From positions 3,720,001 through 3,784,000 of the forward strand of contig NZ_LT629703.1 of assembly GCF_900103365.1 (NCBI RefSeq): a stretch of 64,000 nucleotides of DNA, in the 5' to 3' direction. Below are positions 34,139-41,670 of the stretch, one piece after another. The translations under genes and the position numbers were made by a program. A model generated the notes under the pieces. The model made no database searches. It was not told where the DNA came from and saw only the letters and a list, made by a program, of their open reading frames with translations. Position 1 is the stretch's first letter; the number at the start of each line of letters is the position of its first letter. Source of the DNA: Afipia sp. GAS231 (lineage in GTDB: Bacteria > Pseudomonadota > Alphaproteobacteria > Rhizobiales > Xanthobacteraceae).

Positions 34139-35023
34139 TCAGCCGGAAACGGCTGCGATCTCGCTCTCCTTGTCGAGATGCGACGGTGCCCAGCCTAGTT
34201 CGAGGCGCGCCTTGGCGCCGCTCAGCCGCTGGTCGAGCGCATACCCTCTCGCCCATTCGCCGAGTTCGGCGGCGATCGCGTCGGCAGACAGGATCTGCGG
34301 CGCTTGGTCCGGCTTGCCGAAGCGTCTGGCGAAAGCGCGCGCGATGCGGCCGACGGAAAATCCCTCGATCGACGCGCCGATGTAACTCGATCCTGCGGGC
34401 GCCCGTTCGAGCGCCAGAGCATAGAGGGCGGCGAGATCCTCGCTGTGCACCAGCGGCCATCGCACCGCCTCGCTTTCGACAATGCGGACCCCTTCGCCGT
34501 CGCGGGCCTCGCCGGCGAAACGGCGAAATACCCCGCCTTCGGCCTCGTAGACCATCGCCGGATGGATGACGATGCCCGCGATGTCTGATGACGTCAGCAC
34601 GCGCCTGATCTGCGGGACCATCCAGGCGAAGGCGGGAAGGGGCCGGAACGGCGTCTCTTCCGTGGCACCACCGTCACCCGTGGCGCCGAATAGCCAGCAG
34701 CCGCCGGTATAGATGAAGCGCGGCCTGTTTTCTTGTCGCGCGAGCGCGGGCAGGATGGCGTCAAGCAGCCGACGATCCACCGCGCCCATGTCGGTGTTGA
34801 AATCACACGCCGCGTGAATGACGGCGTCGATCCGCGGCAGCCTCGCGGTCCAGGCTTCGGGCGACCCGATGTCGCCGGCAAGCGGCGTCGCGGCCAATTG
34901 CCGGAGTTTTGCCGCGGACGCTTCGGATCGCGCGAGGCTGAACAATTCATGTCCCCGTTCAATCAGTTCCCGCACCACGGCGGAGCCGATCGAGCCTGTC
35001 CCACCGAGAACCAAGACGCGCAC
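34139..35023 (-). CDS. NAD-dependent epimerase/dehydratase family protein
   Basis: This 294-residue extended SDR has the N-terminal VLVLGGTGSIGSAVVREL nucleotide-binding strand and the DAVIHAACDFNTD segment near residue 68. The RFIYTGGCWLFGATGD region is near residue 105. The usual catalytic Tyr-x3-Lys is not visible where expected (about 130-140), so it may bind NAD(P) without classical epimerase activity. SYIGASIEGFSVGRIARAFARRFG is typical of the substrate-binding half. It converges on the DUF2235 gene, with only 5 bases between them. Confidence 0.87.
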   Translation of the reverse strand: MRVLVLGGTGSIGSAVVRELIERGHELFSLARSEASAAKLRQLAATPLAGDIGSPEAWTARLPRIDAVIHAACDFNTDMGAVDRRLLDAILPALARQENRPRFIYTGGCWLFGATGDGGATEETPFRPLPAFAWMVPQIRRVLTSSDIAGIVIHPAMVYEAEGGVFRRFAGEARDGEGVRIVESEAVRWPLVHSEDLAALYALALERAPAGSSYIGASIEGFSVGRIARAFARRFGKPDQAPQILSADAIAAELGEWARGYALDQRLSGAKARLELGWAPSHLDKESEIAAVSG

Positions 35024-35323
35024 GATCTACCTCTTATGTGCAGCCCGCCCGTCAGTTGGCGCTGCTCGCCTGACCACCGCGTTAGCTTCGTACGAATATT
35101 GCGGTGCACGCGCGTGGCCGCAAAAAAGTCCCAAACCAATTCGCCGGCAAGAAAATTTTCTCTCAATTTGTTTCGGTCTGACTGAGCAGCGTATCGTACG
35201 CTTTTCACCCGCACTGGATGTGCTACCATTTTGCCGTCTGTTCCACCTCACCAAACCAAATTCGTCTCTCGAACGTTCAAAAAATAACAGGCGCAGCCAT
35301 CAAGCTGCATAGGGAGTGACGCG
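35024..35323. other. intergenic region, no gene seen
   Basis: These 300 bases separate the epimerase gene (minus) from the sorbosone-dehydrogenase-like gene (plus). They are more AT-rich than the surroundings, as promoter regions are. A GGGAG ribosome binding site lies just before the start at 35324. No operator that I would defend. Confidence 0.5.
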
Positions 35324-36586
35324 ATGAAATCGGCTTTCCATCGATCTATTCTTGCGCTCACGGCAATCCTCGTTGTCGCGGGGGCCAGTCAGGCCAACGC
35401 ACAACAGAAGCCGCTGAAGAAATACGAGTCCGGTACCAAGGAGTTCTGGACCCATCCGCCGGACGACTGGTTCCTCGGCGACGAAACCGAAGCCCAGAAG
35501 GGGCTCGCGCCGCCGTCCGGTCCGCCGACCGGCTCATCCGACGCCGAACTGGCGACGCTGATGAAGAAGATCAAGCTGCCCGCGGGCTTCAAGATCGAGG
35601 TCTATGCCTCGAACGTGCTGGCGGCGCGGCAGATGGCCTGGGGCGACAAGGGGACGCTGTTCGTCGGCTCCTTCGGCCTCGGCAATGTCTATGCGATCAA
35701 GGACAATGGCGGCAAGAAAGAGGTCAAGACCATCCTCAAGGGCCTCAACATGCCCACTGGTCTGGCTTTCCGCGACGGCGCGCTCTACGTCATCGCCGTC
35801 GACAAGCTGATCAAGTACGAGAACGCCGAAGCCAATCTCGACAAGCTCGGCGACGGCAAGGTGGTGTATGACGACATGCCGTCCTACGCCGCGCATGGCT
35901 GGAAATATATCGCGGTCGACAAGGAAGGCTGGTTCTACATTCCGTTCGGACCTCCCTTCAACGTCGGTATTCCCCCGACCAGCGTGTCGCAGATCCGCCG
36001 CGTCGATCCCAAGACCGGCAATGCCGAAGTCTGGGCGCTCGGCGTTCGCAACAGCGTCGGCGGCGACGTCGATCCGCGCACCGGCAAATACTGGTTCACC
36101 GAAAACGCCCGCGACTGGATCAGCGACGATCTGCCGAGCGACAAGCTCAACATGATCAACAAGATCGGCGAGCATTTCGGTTATCCCTATTGCCACCAGG
36201 GCGATTTGCCGGATCCGAAGTTCGCGATGGGTCACAAGTGCTCGGAATTCACACCGCCGGTGCTGAATCTCGGCGCCCATGTGGCCCCGCTCGGCATGAA
36301 GTTCTATACCGGCGATCAATTCCCCGCCGAGTACAAGAACAACATCTTGATCGCCGAACACGGCTCATGGAATCGGCATAAGTACCAGGGCGCCAACATT
36401 ACGCGCGTCACCGTCGGTCCGGATGGCAAGAACGCCAAGAAAGAGGTCTTTGCTTCCGGCTTCCTCGAAGGCGACCAGGGCTATCTCGGCCGTCCGGCTG
36501 ATATCATCCTGGCCAAGGATGGTTCGATCCTTGTCGCCGACGACTGGGCCGGTGCGATCTACCGCATCAGCTACAGCAAGAAGTAA
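35324..36586 (+). CDS. sorbosone-dehydrogenase-like PQQ-type sugar dehydrogenase
   Basis: This 420-residue exported protein has a Sec signal (about 1-26, ending SQANAQQ). A six-bladed beta-propeller of the glucose/sorbosone dehydrogenase family follows (FKIEVYASNVLAARQMAWGDKGTLFVGSFG, MPTGLAFRDGALYV, GYPYCHQGDLPDP, VAPLGMKFYTGDQFPAEYKN, GYLGRPADIILAKDGSILVADDWAGAIYRI). Family members oxidise sugars or aldoses in the periplasm with PQQ. A diheme cytochrome c gene follows in the same direction and is the likely electron acceptor. A terminator-like hairpin and a palindromic repeat lie between them. It contains the portion that the truncated relative at 21941-22852 lacks. Confidence 0.88.
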   Translation: MKSAFHRSILALTAILVVAGASQANAQQKPLKKYESGTKEFWTHPPDDWFLGDETEAQKGLAPPSGPPTGSSDAELATLMKKIKLPAGFKIEVYASNVLAARQMAWGDKGTLFVGSFGLGNVYAIKDNGGKKEVKTILKGLNMPTGLAFRDGALYVIAVDKLIKYENAEANLDKLGDGKVVYDDMPSYAAHGWKYIAVDKEGWFYIPFGPPFNVGIPPTSVSQIRRVDPKTGNAEVWALGVRNSVGGDVDPRTGKYWFTENARDWISDDLPSDKLNMINKIGEHFGYPYCHQGDLPDPKFAMGHKCSEFTPPVLNLGAHVAPLGMKFYTGDQFPAEYKNNILIAEHGSWNRHKYQGANITRVTVGPDGKNAKKEVFASGFLEGDQGYLGRPADIILAKDGSILVADDWAGAIYRISYSKK

Positions 36587-36599
36587 GGCTTAAGTGAAG

Positions 36600-36645
36600 A
36601 AGAGGCTGCGGTTGCTCCAGCAATGGAACTCGCCGCAGCCTTTTC
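36600..36645 (+). terminator. intrinsic terminator-like hairpin after the sugar dehydrogenase
   Basis: GGCTGCGG (36604-36611) pairs with CCGCAGCC (36633-36640), followed by TTTTCATTT. It lies shortly after the stop at 36586 and could attenuate reading into the cytochrome gene. Confidence 0.65.
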
Positions 36646-36675
36646 ATTTGAGGTATTGGCGATCTCATTTCGATC

Positions 36676-36759
36676 GTCATGCCCGGGCTTGACCCGGGCA
36701 TCCATCAAACAAAAGATTCACTCAAGAAGATGGATTGCCGGGGCAAGCCCGGCAATGAC
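36676..36759. repeat. mosaic palindromic repeat, GTCATGCCCGGG family
   Basis: Begins GTCATGCCCGGGCTTGACCC and ends GGCAAGCCCGGCAATGAC, containing two nested palindromes. It lies between the sugar dehydrogenase and the cytochrome genes, ending 16 bases before the cytochrome start codon. Confidence 0.85.
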
Positions 36760-36775
36760 AGCCGGAGGAATTGCG

Positions 36776-37360
36776 ATGCGCAATGCACTTGTCGGAGCAT
36801 CCGTTGCGGCGTTGATCGCGTTTGGTCCTGCGTCCCACGCCGCCGATATCGCCGCCGGCAAGGAGAAGGCCGAGCTCTGCGCCGGCTGTCACGGCGACAA
36901 CGGAATTTCGCAGACCGAGAACATTCCTTCGCTGGCAGGCCAGCTCGATCAGTTCATCCAGTGGCAACTGGTGTTCTTCCGTGCCGGCACCCGCAAGAAC
37001 GAGCAGATGCAGCCGGTTATCGAGCAGCTCAACAATGACGACATCCGCAACCTCGGCGCCTATTTTGCGCAGCTCGCGCCGCCGAAGGCGTCGAAATCGG
37101 ACGACAATCCCGATCTGTCGACAAAGGGCGCCCAGGCCGCTGCCGGGCGGCGCTGCGCCTCATGCCACGGCGATAGTTTCGCCGGCACCAAGGCGGTGGC
37201 CCGCATCGCCGGCCAGCGCGAGGAATATCTCGTGAAGGCGCTCCGCGACTACAAGTCGGGCGTCCGCGCCGGCGGCGCGATGGCGACGATGGCCGACGTC
37301 GCCTATCCCCTCAGCGAGGAAGAGATCGAGGCACTGGCGCATTATCTGGCGAATTTGTAA
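36776..37360 (+). CDS. diheme cytochrome c (c4-like)
   Basis: This 194-residue protein has a Sec signal (about 1-22, ending PASHAAD) and two c-type heme motifs, CAGCH near residue 36 and CASCH near residue 124, each with a distal methionine region, as in cytochrome c4. It is periplasmic and passes electrons to a terminal oxidase or another cytochrome. The ATG at 36776 follows CCGGAGGAATTGC, an excellent ribosome binding site. The 51 open codons before it are read from a palindromic repeat and are not part of the gene. Probably accepts electrons from the upstream sugar dehydrogenase. Confidence 0.94.
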   Translation: MRNALVGASVAALIAFGPASHAADIAAGKEKAELCAGCHGDNGISQTENIPSLAGQLDQFIQWQLVFFRAGTRKNEQMQPVIEQLNNDDIRNLGAYFAQLAPPKASKSDDNPDLSTKGAQAAAGRRCASCHGDSFAGTKAVARIAGQREEYLVKALRDYKSGVRAGGAMATMADVAYPLSEEEIEALAHYLANL

Positions 37361-37366
37361 ATCTTT

Positions 37367-37483
37367 GTCGTCCCTGCGAACGCAGGGACCGATACCGCGT
37401 GATCTGTCGATAAGATGCGGTGGCTGGGACCATTTGCACAACAACTGCCGCGGCGTATGGGTCCCTGCTTTCGCAGGGACGAC
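37367..37483. repeat. mosaic palindromic repeat, GTCGTCCCTGCGAACGCAGG family
   Basis: Runs from GTCGTCCCTGCGAACGCAGG to CTTTCGCAGGGACGAC with inner GGGACCGATACCGCG and ATGGGTCCC blocks. It is the intact relative of the repeat broken by the IS110 element at 47804-49049. Confidence 0.85.
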
Positions 37484-37498
37484 ACCGAATGGTGGCTC

Positions 37499-38419
37499 TC
37501 ACCCCCGCTGCTTCTCATAGGCCTTGAGATGCGTGTAGGCCGTCCGCAGCTTCGCCAGCGGCACCTTCGCGGCGTCGCCACGCGCGACGAGATCGCCGAT
37601 CACATGATCCGCTTCGACCGCAGCACCCGCCTTGATGTCGCGGAACATCGACGCCGTCATTTGCGAGCCTTCGGCGGTGAGCAAGCCGCGGGTGCGCTCG
37701 AAGAACGGTCCGGTCGGGGCATGGCCCGCCGCTTTCGCGATCGCGCTGGTCTCATCCAGCATGCCGAGCATGAAATCCCGCCCCCCCGGGGCGGCCAGGA
37801 TATTGCCCACTGACGTCCGCATCAGGCAGGTCGAGGCGGCGAGCGTGGAGAGAAACACCCATTTCTCCCACATCTCCTGCACGATGTTCTCGCTGGCGAC
37901 CGCGCCGGTGATGCCGTTGGTCATGATTTTCGCAATGGCGCGGACGCGATCCGACATCTTGCCGTCGCGCTCGCCGAAATTGAGCGATTGCATCGGCTGG
38001 AGCTGCACCACCTCGCGCTTCTCGTTGAGCGTGGCCGCGATCGCACAGAGGCCGCCGAGCACGCGCTCGCGGCCGAATTTCGCATCGAGTATATCCAGAT
38101 GCAGCATCCCGTTGAGCATCGGGATGATAGAGGTCTGCGGCCCGACCGCCGGCGCGAACGACTTGATGGCGTCGTCGAGGTCGAAAGCCTTGCAGCTCAG
38201 CAGGATGACGTCGAAATGTTGCCTGAGCGTATCCGCCTGCACGGTCGGCGGATTTTTCAGCGTGACGTCACCGTTCGGGCTCTTGATGACGAGGCCCGCG
38301 CTCGCAAGCTCGGAGGCGCGCTTCGGCCGCACCAGGAAGGTGACGTCGTTGCCGGCCTGAAGCAGCCTGCCGCCAAAGTATCCGCCGATGGCTCCGGCGC
38401 CGACCACGAGAACGCGCAT
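37499..38419 (-). CDS. ketopantoate reductase family (PanE/ApbA) protein
   Basis: This 306-residue NADPH-dependent reductase has VLVVGAGAIGGYFGGRL at the start (GxGxxG), VILLSCKAFDLDDAI near residue 75, and SIIPMLNGMLHLD near residue 100. The C-terminal helical domain has EMWEKWVFLSTLAASTCLMR (about 205) and a conserved late ADHVIGDLVARG segment. PanE reduces 2-dehydropantoate to pantoate in coenzyme A synthesis; many paralogues reduce other 2-keto acids, so the exact substrate is open. It starts at 38419 and is followed by repeat DNA on both sides. Confidence 0.9.
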   Translation of the reverse strand: MRVLVVGAGAIGGYFGGRLLQAGNDVTFLVRPKRASELASAGLVIKSPNGDVTLKNPPTVQADTLRQHFDVILLSCKAFDLDDAIKSFAPAVGPQTSIIPMLNGMLHLDILDAKFGRERVLGGLCAIAATLNEKREVVQLQPMQSLNFGERDGKMSDRVRAIAKIMTNGITGAVASENIVQEMWEKWVFLSTLAASTCLMRTSVGNILAAPGGRDFMLGMLDETSAIAKAAGHAPTGPFFERTRGLLTAEGSQMTASMFRDIKAGAAVEADHVIGDLVARGDAAKVPLAKLRTAYTHLKAYEKQRG

Positions 38420-38454
38420 GGATAACTTCCTTTTGTTGTTGTTGTACCCGGCTT

Positions 38455-38582
38455 GTCATGCCCGGGCATAGTAGTCTTGCTTTTGCGCAGACTACGTAAA
38501 CTTGTCTGCGATCCCGGGCATCCACGCCTTTTCACTTCGATAGATGAAGACGCGGATGGCCGGGTCAAGCCCGGCCATGACG
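38455..38582. repeat. composite palindromic repeat, GTCATGCCCGGG family
   Basis: This longer mosaic begins GTCATGCCCGGGCATAGTAG, has inner AGTCTTGC/GCGCAGACT-like arms, and ends CCGGGTCAAGCCCGGCCATGAC. It lies between panE and the SDR gene. Confidence 0.8.
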
Positions 38583-38607
38583 CGTCAATGCATGATTGAT
38601 ATGCGCG

Positions 38608-39345
38608 TCACCATTTCTCTCCGAACGGTCGAATCTCCAGCTCGAACGTCCAGGCGCTGCGCGGCTGCTGGTAGAGTTGCCAATAGGACGCGGCGACCGA
38701 GGCGGGCGGCATCAGCAGATCGGGATTGTTGAGCGCTTCCTTGCCCCAGAGCTGCTCGCGGCGCTCGCGTACCCAGGCGGTATCGACGCCGGAATCGATG
38801 ATGAGATGGGCGACATGGATGTTCTGCGGCCCCAGTTCGCGCGCCATCGATTGCGCGACCGCACGCAACCCGAACTTGGCGCTGGCGAAAGCCGCAAAGC
38901 CGCTGCCGCCGCGCAAGGACGCGGTCGCACCCGTGAAGAAGATGTTGCCCTTGCCGCGCGGCAGCATCAGCCGGGCCGACTCGCGCCCGGCCAGGAAGCC
39001 GGCCCAGCAGGCCATTTCCCAGACCTTTCGGAACACACGATCGGTGGTTTCCAGGATCGGAAAATTGACATTGGCGCCGACATTGAAGATGCAGACTTCG
39101 AGCGGGGCATGCGCGTCGGCGTCGTTGAGGAAGGCCGCGACCTCGTCCTCCTTCCGCGCATCGAGCGTGCGCGCCACGATCGATCCGCCGGCCGCTTCGA
39201 TCTCCTTGACCAGCGGTTCCAGCTTGGCGCCGTCGCGTCGGCCGGCGAACACGGTAAATCCCTCGGCGGCAAATTTCTTGGCGATCTCGCCGCCGATGTA
39301 GTCGCCGGCGCCGATCACGGCCACGGATGCGTTTCGCTTTTGCAT
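38608..39345 (-). CDS. short-chain dehydrogenase/reductase (SDR)
   Basis: This 245-residue SDR has VAVIGAGDYIGGEIAKKFAAEG near the start (nucleotide-binding glycines), an NVGAN segment near residue 90 in place of the usual NNAG, and GNIFFTGATASLRGGSGFAAFASAKFGLRAVAQ (about 135-165). In that segment the usual catalytic Tyr is replaced by Phe (GFAAFASAKFG), with the lysine kept. Loss of the tyrosine makes ordinary oxidoreductase chemistry doubtful; the same change occurs in a subgroup of SDRs. The ATG at 39345 (MQKRNAS) is set by the fold; the open upstream codons come from a repeat. It precedes an HCCA isomerase gene on the same strand. Confidence 0.87.
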   Translation of the reverse strand: MQKRNASVAVIGAGDYIGGEIAKKFAAEGFTVFAGRRDGAKLEPLVKEIEAAGGSIVARTLDARKEDEVAAFLNDADAHAPLEVCIFNVGANVNFPILETTDRVFRKVWEMACWAGFLAGRESARLMLPRGKGNIFFTGATASLRGGSGFAAFASAKFGLRAVAQSMARELGPQNIHVAHLIIDSGVDTAWVRERREQLWGKEALNNPDLLMPPASVAASYWQLYQQPRSAWTFELEIRPFGEKW

Positions 39346-39366
39346 TGTAGTGTTCCTTGGGCCTCC

Positions 39367-39447
39367 GTCATTGCGAGGAGCGAAGCGACGAAGCAATCCA
39401 CACTTCCTTCGTAGTAAGATGGATTGCTTCGCTTCGCTCGCAATGAC
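39367..39447. repeat. mosaic palindromic repeat, GTCATTGCGAGGAGC family
   Basis: Runs GTCATTGCGAGGAGCGAAGC to GCTTCGCTCGCAATGAC and folds into one long hairpin. The second copy is at 17245-17362. Confidence 0.88.
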
Positions 39448-39455
39448 GGCGAGGG

Positions 39456-40061
39456 TTATTTCCCCGAAACCATTTCCTCGACTTCGCGCAACTGCTCCTT
39501 GCCGAAGAACATCTCCTTGCCGACAAAGAACGTCGGCGATCCGAACGCGCCGCGTTCGACCGCGGCCTGGGTGTTCTCGATCAGCTTTGCCTTCACCTCG
39601 GGCTCCTGCGAGCGGGCGAGCAGCTTTGCCGCGTCGATGCCTGACGACGTGAGCGCCTTCACGGCGACTTCCGGGTCGTCCATCTTCTTCGGCTCGACCC
39701 ACATGTGATGGTAGGCCGCGTCGACATACTTCTCGAACACGCCCTCCAATTGCGCGGCTACGGCCGCCCGCATCAGGTTCAGCGTGTTGACCGGGAAAAA
39801 TGGATTCATGACATAGGGCTTGACGTCAAAACGCTTGACGAAGCGCTCGGTCTCCAGCGCGTGAAACTCGCGCTTGTTCTTGATGCCGGCGAGCGTTTCG
39901 GCGGGCGACTTGTTGTTGGTGGCCTTGAAGATGCCGCCGAGCAGCACCGGGACATATTCGAATTTCACGCCCGTGCGCTTTTCGATCGCCGGGATCGCCT
40001 CATGGCTGAGGAAGGCGTTGGGGCTGCCGAAATCGAACAGGAATTGCGGATTTGAGCTCAC
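39456..40061 (-). CDS. 2-hydroxychromene-2-carboxylate isomerase family (DsbA-fold, kappa GST-like)
   Basis: This 201-residue protein has the HCCA isomerase start FLFDFGSPNAFLSHEAIPAIE, in which the serine of GSPN is the glutathione-activating residue, then YVPVLLGGIFKATNNKSP and a DsbA-like closing FGSPTFFVGKEMFFGKEQL. Family members isomerise naphthalene-pathway intermediates with glutathione; in most genomes they are general GSH-linked isomerases. It lies upstream of the SDR gene on the same strand, 110 bp apart, with a palindromic repeat between. No ring-cleavage genes are close. Confidence 0.92.
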   Translation of the reverse strand: MSSNPQFLFDFGSPNAFLSHEAIPAIEKRTGVKFEYVPVLLGGIFKATNNKSPAETLAGIKNKREFHALETERFVKRFDVKPYVMNPFFPVNTLNLMRAAVAAQLEGVFEKYVDAAYHHMWVEPKKMDDPEVAVKALTSSGIDAAKLLARSQEPEVKAKLIENTQAAVERGAFGSPTFFVGKEMFFGKEQLREVEEMVSGK

Positions 40062-40164
40062 GGCGGTCTCCCCGAAACGGCGCTTCTTATATGATCGCTA
40101 TCATTCCAATTAGCGTAGCGGCTCGGATTGGCGGGATCAACCGGAGCTGCCCGGGTTTCTTGGC

Positions 40165-40770
40165 TCAGATTTGGCGTAGAAACGCCCGTTCCGCCAGACG
40201 TGCGGCGTGGTCGCGTATATCCGCCGGCCATTCGGCGATCAATTTTTCGAAACGGCGCGGGTCGGCGGCGAACAGCGCACGGATCGCCTCCTCGTAATGC
40301 GGCCGGTTGCCGGCCATAACGGACATGAAGCGGTAGGTCGCTTCCTGCCCGAGGCGGATACGGTCGGCGTCCTCGTTCACGCGCCGCGCCTCGTCGACCA
40401 GTTTTCGGATCGCCACCGAGGCGCCGCCCTTTTGCTGCGCCAGCCAGTCCCAGTGCCGCGGCAGCAGCGTGATTTCGCGGGCGACCACGCCGAGTTTCGG
40501 GCGGCCGGGACCGCGCGGTGGGGTGACCACAACATCTTCGTCGGCCGACGGCGTTGTGGCCGGTGGAATTCGCGCCAGCACGTCGTCGACCGAGCCGCGA
40601 AAGTCGAGGTCGACCGGCGCGCTGGTTTGGGCGTCAAAAACCAGGATCGAGGCGTGCGAATGCCGGTCGAGCGCGTCGCGGCCGGCGCGCGCGACGTCGC
40701 GGAGACTGCCCGATCCAATACAGCGATCGCCGTCGAAGGCGACGTAGGCGGGGTCAGCGGCCGGGGTCAT
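40165..40770 (-). CDS. DUF2239 family protein
   Basis: This 201-residue protein matches DUF2239: an N-terminal AYVAFDGDRCIGSGSLRDVA beta part, ILVFDAQTSAPVDLDFRGS, a Pro-rich linker with RGPGRPKLGVVAREITLLPRHWDWL (about 88-113), and a helical C terminus (ADRIRLGQEATYRFMSVMAG). The GRPKLG-REITLLPRHWDWL segment resembles a ribbon-helix-helix-like DNA-binding piece, so a regulator role is possible but not shown. Starts at 40770; single-gene unit divergent from a GST gene. Confidence 0.88.
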   Translation of the reverse strand: MTPAADPAYVAFDGDRCIGSGSLRDVARAGRDALDRHSHASILVFDAQTSAPVDLDFRGSVDDVLARIPPATTPSADEDVVVTPPRGPGRPKLGVVAREITLLPRHWDWLAQQKGGASVAIRKLVDEARRVNEDADRIRLGQEATYRFMSVMAGNRPHYEEAIRALFAADPRRFEKLIAEWPADIRDHAARLAERAFLRQI

Positions 40771-40906
40771 ACAATTCCTCAGGTTTGGGGCGTATATTAC
40801 CCGGGTAAATTGTCGCTGTCAAAGAACCCGAGTCATCACCCGAACGGGTGTCTCGACTTTCGCGCGGCCGGCTGGCACCAACGCGCCATCAATCCGGGGG
40901 ACGGTC

Positions 40907-41572
40907 ATGCTGACGGTGCATCATCTCAACAATTCCCGCTCGCAGCGCGTGCTGTGGCTGCTCGAAGAACTCGGCGTGCCCTACGAGATCGTTCGCTATC
41001 AGCGCCAGCCGGACATGCGTGCGCCAAAGGAATTGCGCGCCATCCACCCGCTCGGCAAGTCGCCGGTCATCACCGACAACGGCAATACCATCGCCGAGTC
41101 TGGCGCGATCTGCGAGTACCTCATCGATACCTATGGCAACGGCCGCCTGATTCCATCAGCGAAGACGCCGGAACGGCTGCGCTATACGTATTGGCTGCAT
41201 TACGCGGAAGGCTCCGCGATGTCGCCGCTGCTGCTGAAGCTGCTGTTCACACTGATGCCAAAGCGGGCGCCGGCTTTGCTGCGGCCGCTGGTGCGCAAGG
41301 TTTCGAACCAGGCGCTGACCACGCTGGTCAATCCGCAGCTCAAGCAGCACATGGATTATTGGGAAGACGAACTGGCGAAAAGCGAATGGTTCGCCGGCCA
41401 AGAATTCACCGGCGCCGACATTCAGATGAGCTTTCCGTTGGAAGCCGCTGCGGCGCGTGGCGGACTGGAGCAGGGCCATCCCAAGGCGATGGCGTTCCTC
41501 GAACGCATTCATGCGCGGCCGGCCTATGCGCGGGCGTTGGAAAAGGGCGGGCCGTATGTGGTTGGAAGGTAG
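40907..41572 (+). CDS. glutathione S-transferase
   Basis: This 221-residue GST has an N-terminal thioredoxin-like domain (about 1-80) with HHLNNSRSQRVLWLLEELGVPYEI, in which S10 or a nearby polar residue is the glutathione-activating site, and GKSPVITDNGNTIAESGAICEYL, where the E-S pair binds the gamma-glutamyl group. An all-helical C-terminal domain follows, with EFTGADIQMSFPLEAA. Soluble; role probably detoxification or a dedicated thiol transfer. The start at 40907 follows GGGGGACGGTC. Divergent from DUF2239. Confidence 0.93.
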   Translation: MLTVHHLNNSRSQRVLWLLEELGVPYEIVRYQRQPDMRAPKELRAIHPLGKSPVITDNGNTIAESGAICEYLIDTYGNGRLIPSAKTPERLRYTYWLHYAEGSAMSPLLLKLLFTLMPKRAPALLRPLVRKVSNQALTTLVNPQLKQHMDYWEDELAKSEWFAGQEFTGADIQMSFPLEAAAARGGLEQGHPKAMAFLERIHARPAYARALEKGGPYVVGR

Positions 41573-41581
41573 CTAAGCTCT

Positions 41582-41663
41582 GTCATTCCGGGATGGTGCG
41601 CTAGCACCAGACCCGGAATCTCGAGCTTCCGGGTTCGATGCTGCGCATCGCCCCGGAATGACG
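41582..41663. repeat. mosaic palindromic repeat, GTCATTCCGGGA family
   Basis: Runs GTCATTCCGGGATGGTGC to GCCCCGGAATGAC with nested GGTGCGCTAGCACC and CCGGAATCTCGAGCTTCCGG palindromes. Sits between the convergent GST and serine hydrolase genes. Confidence 0.87.
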
Positions 41664-41670
41664 ACAACGG

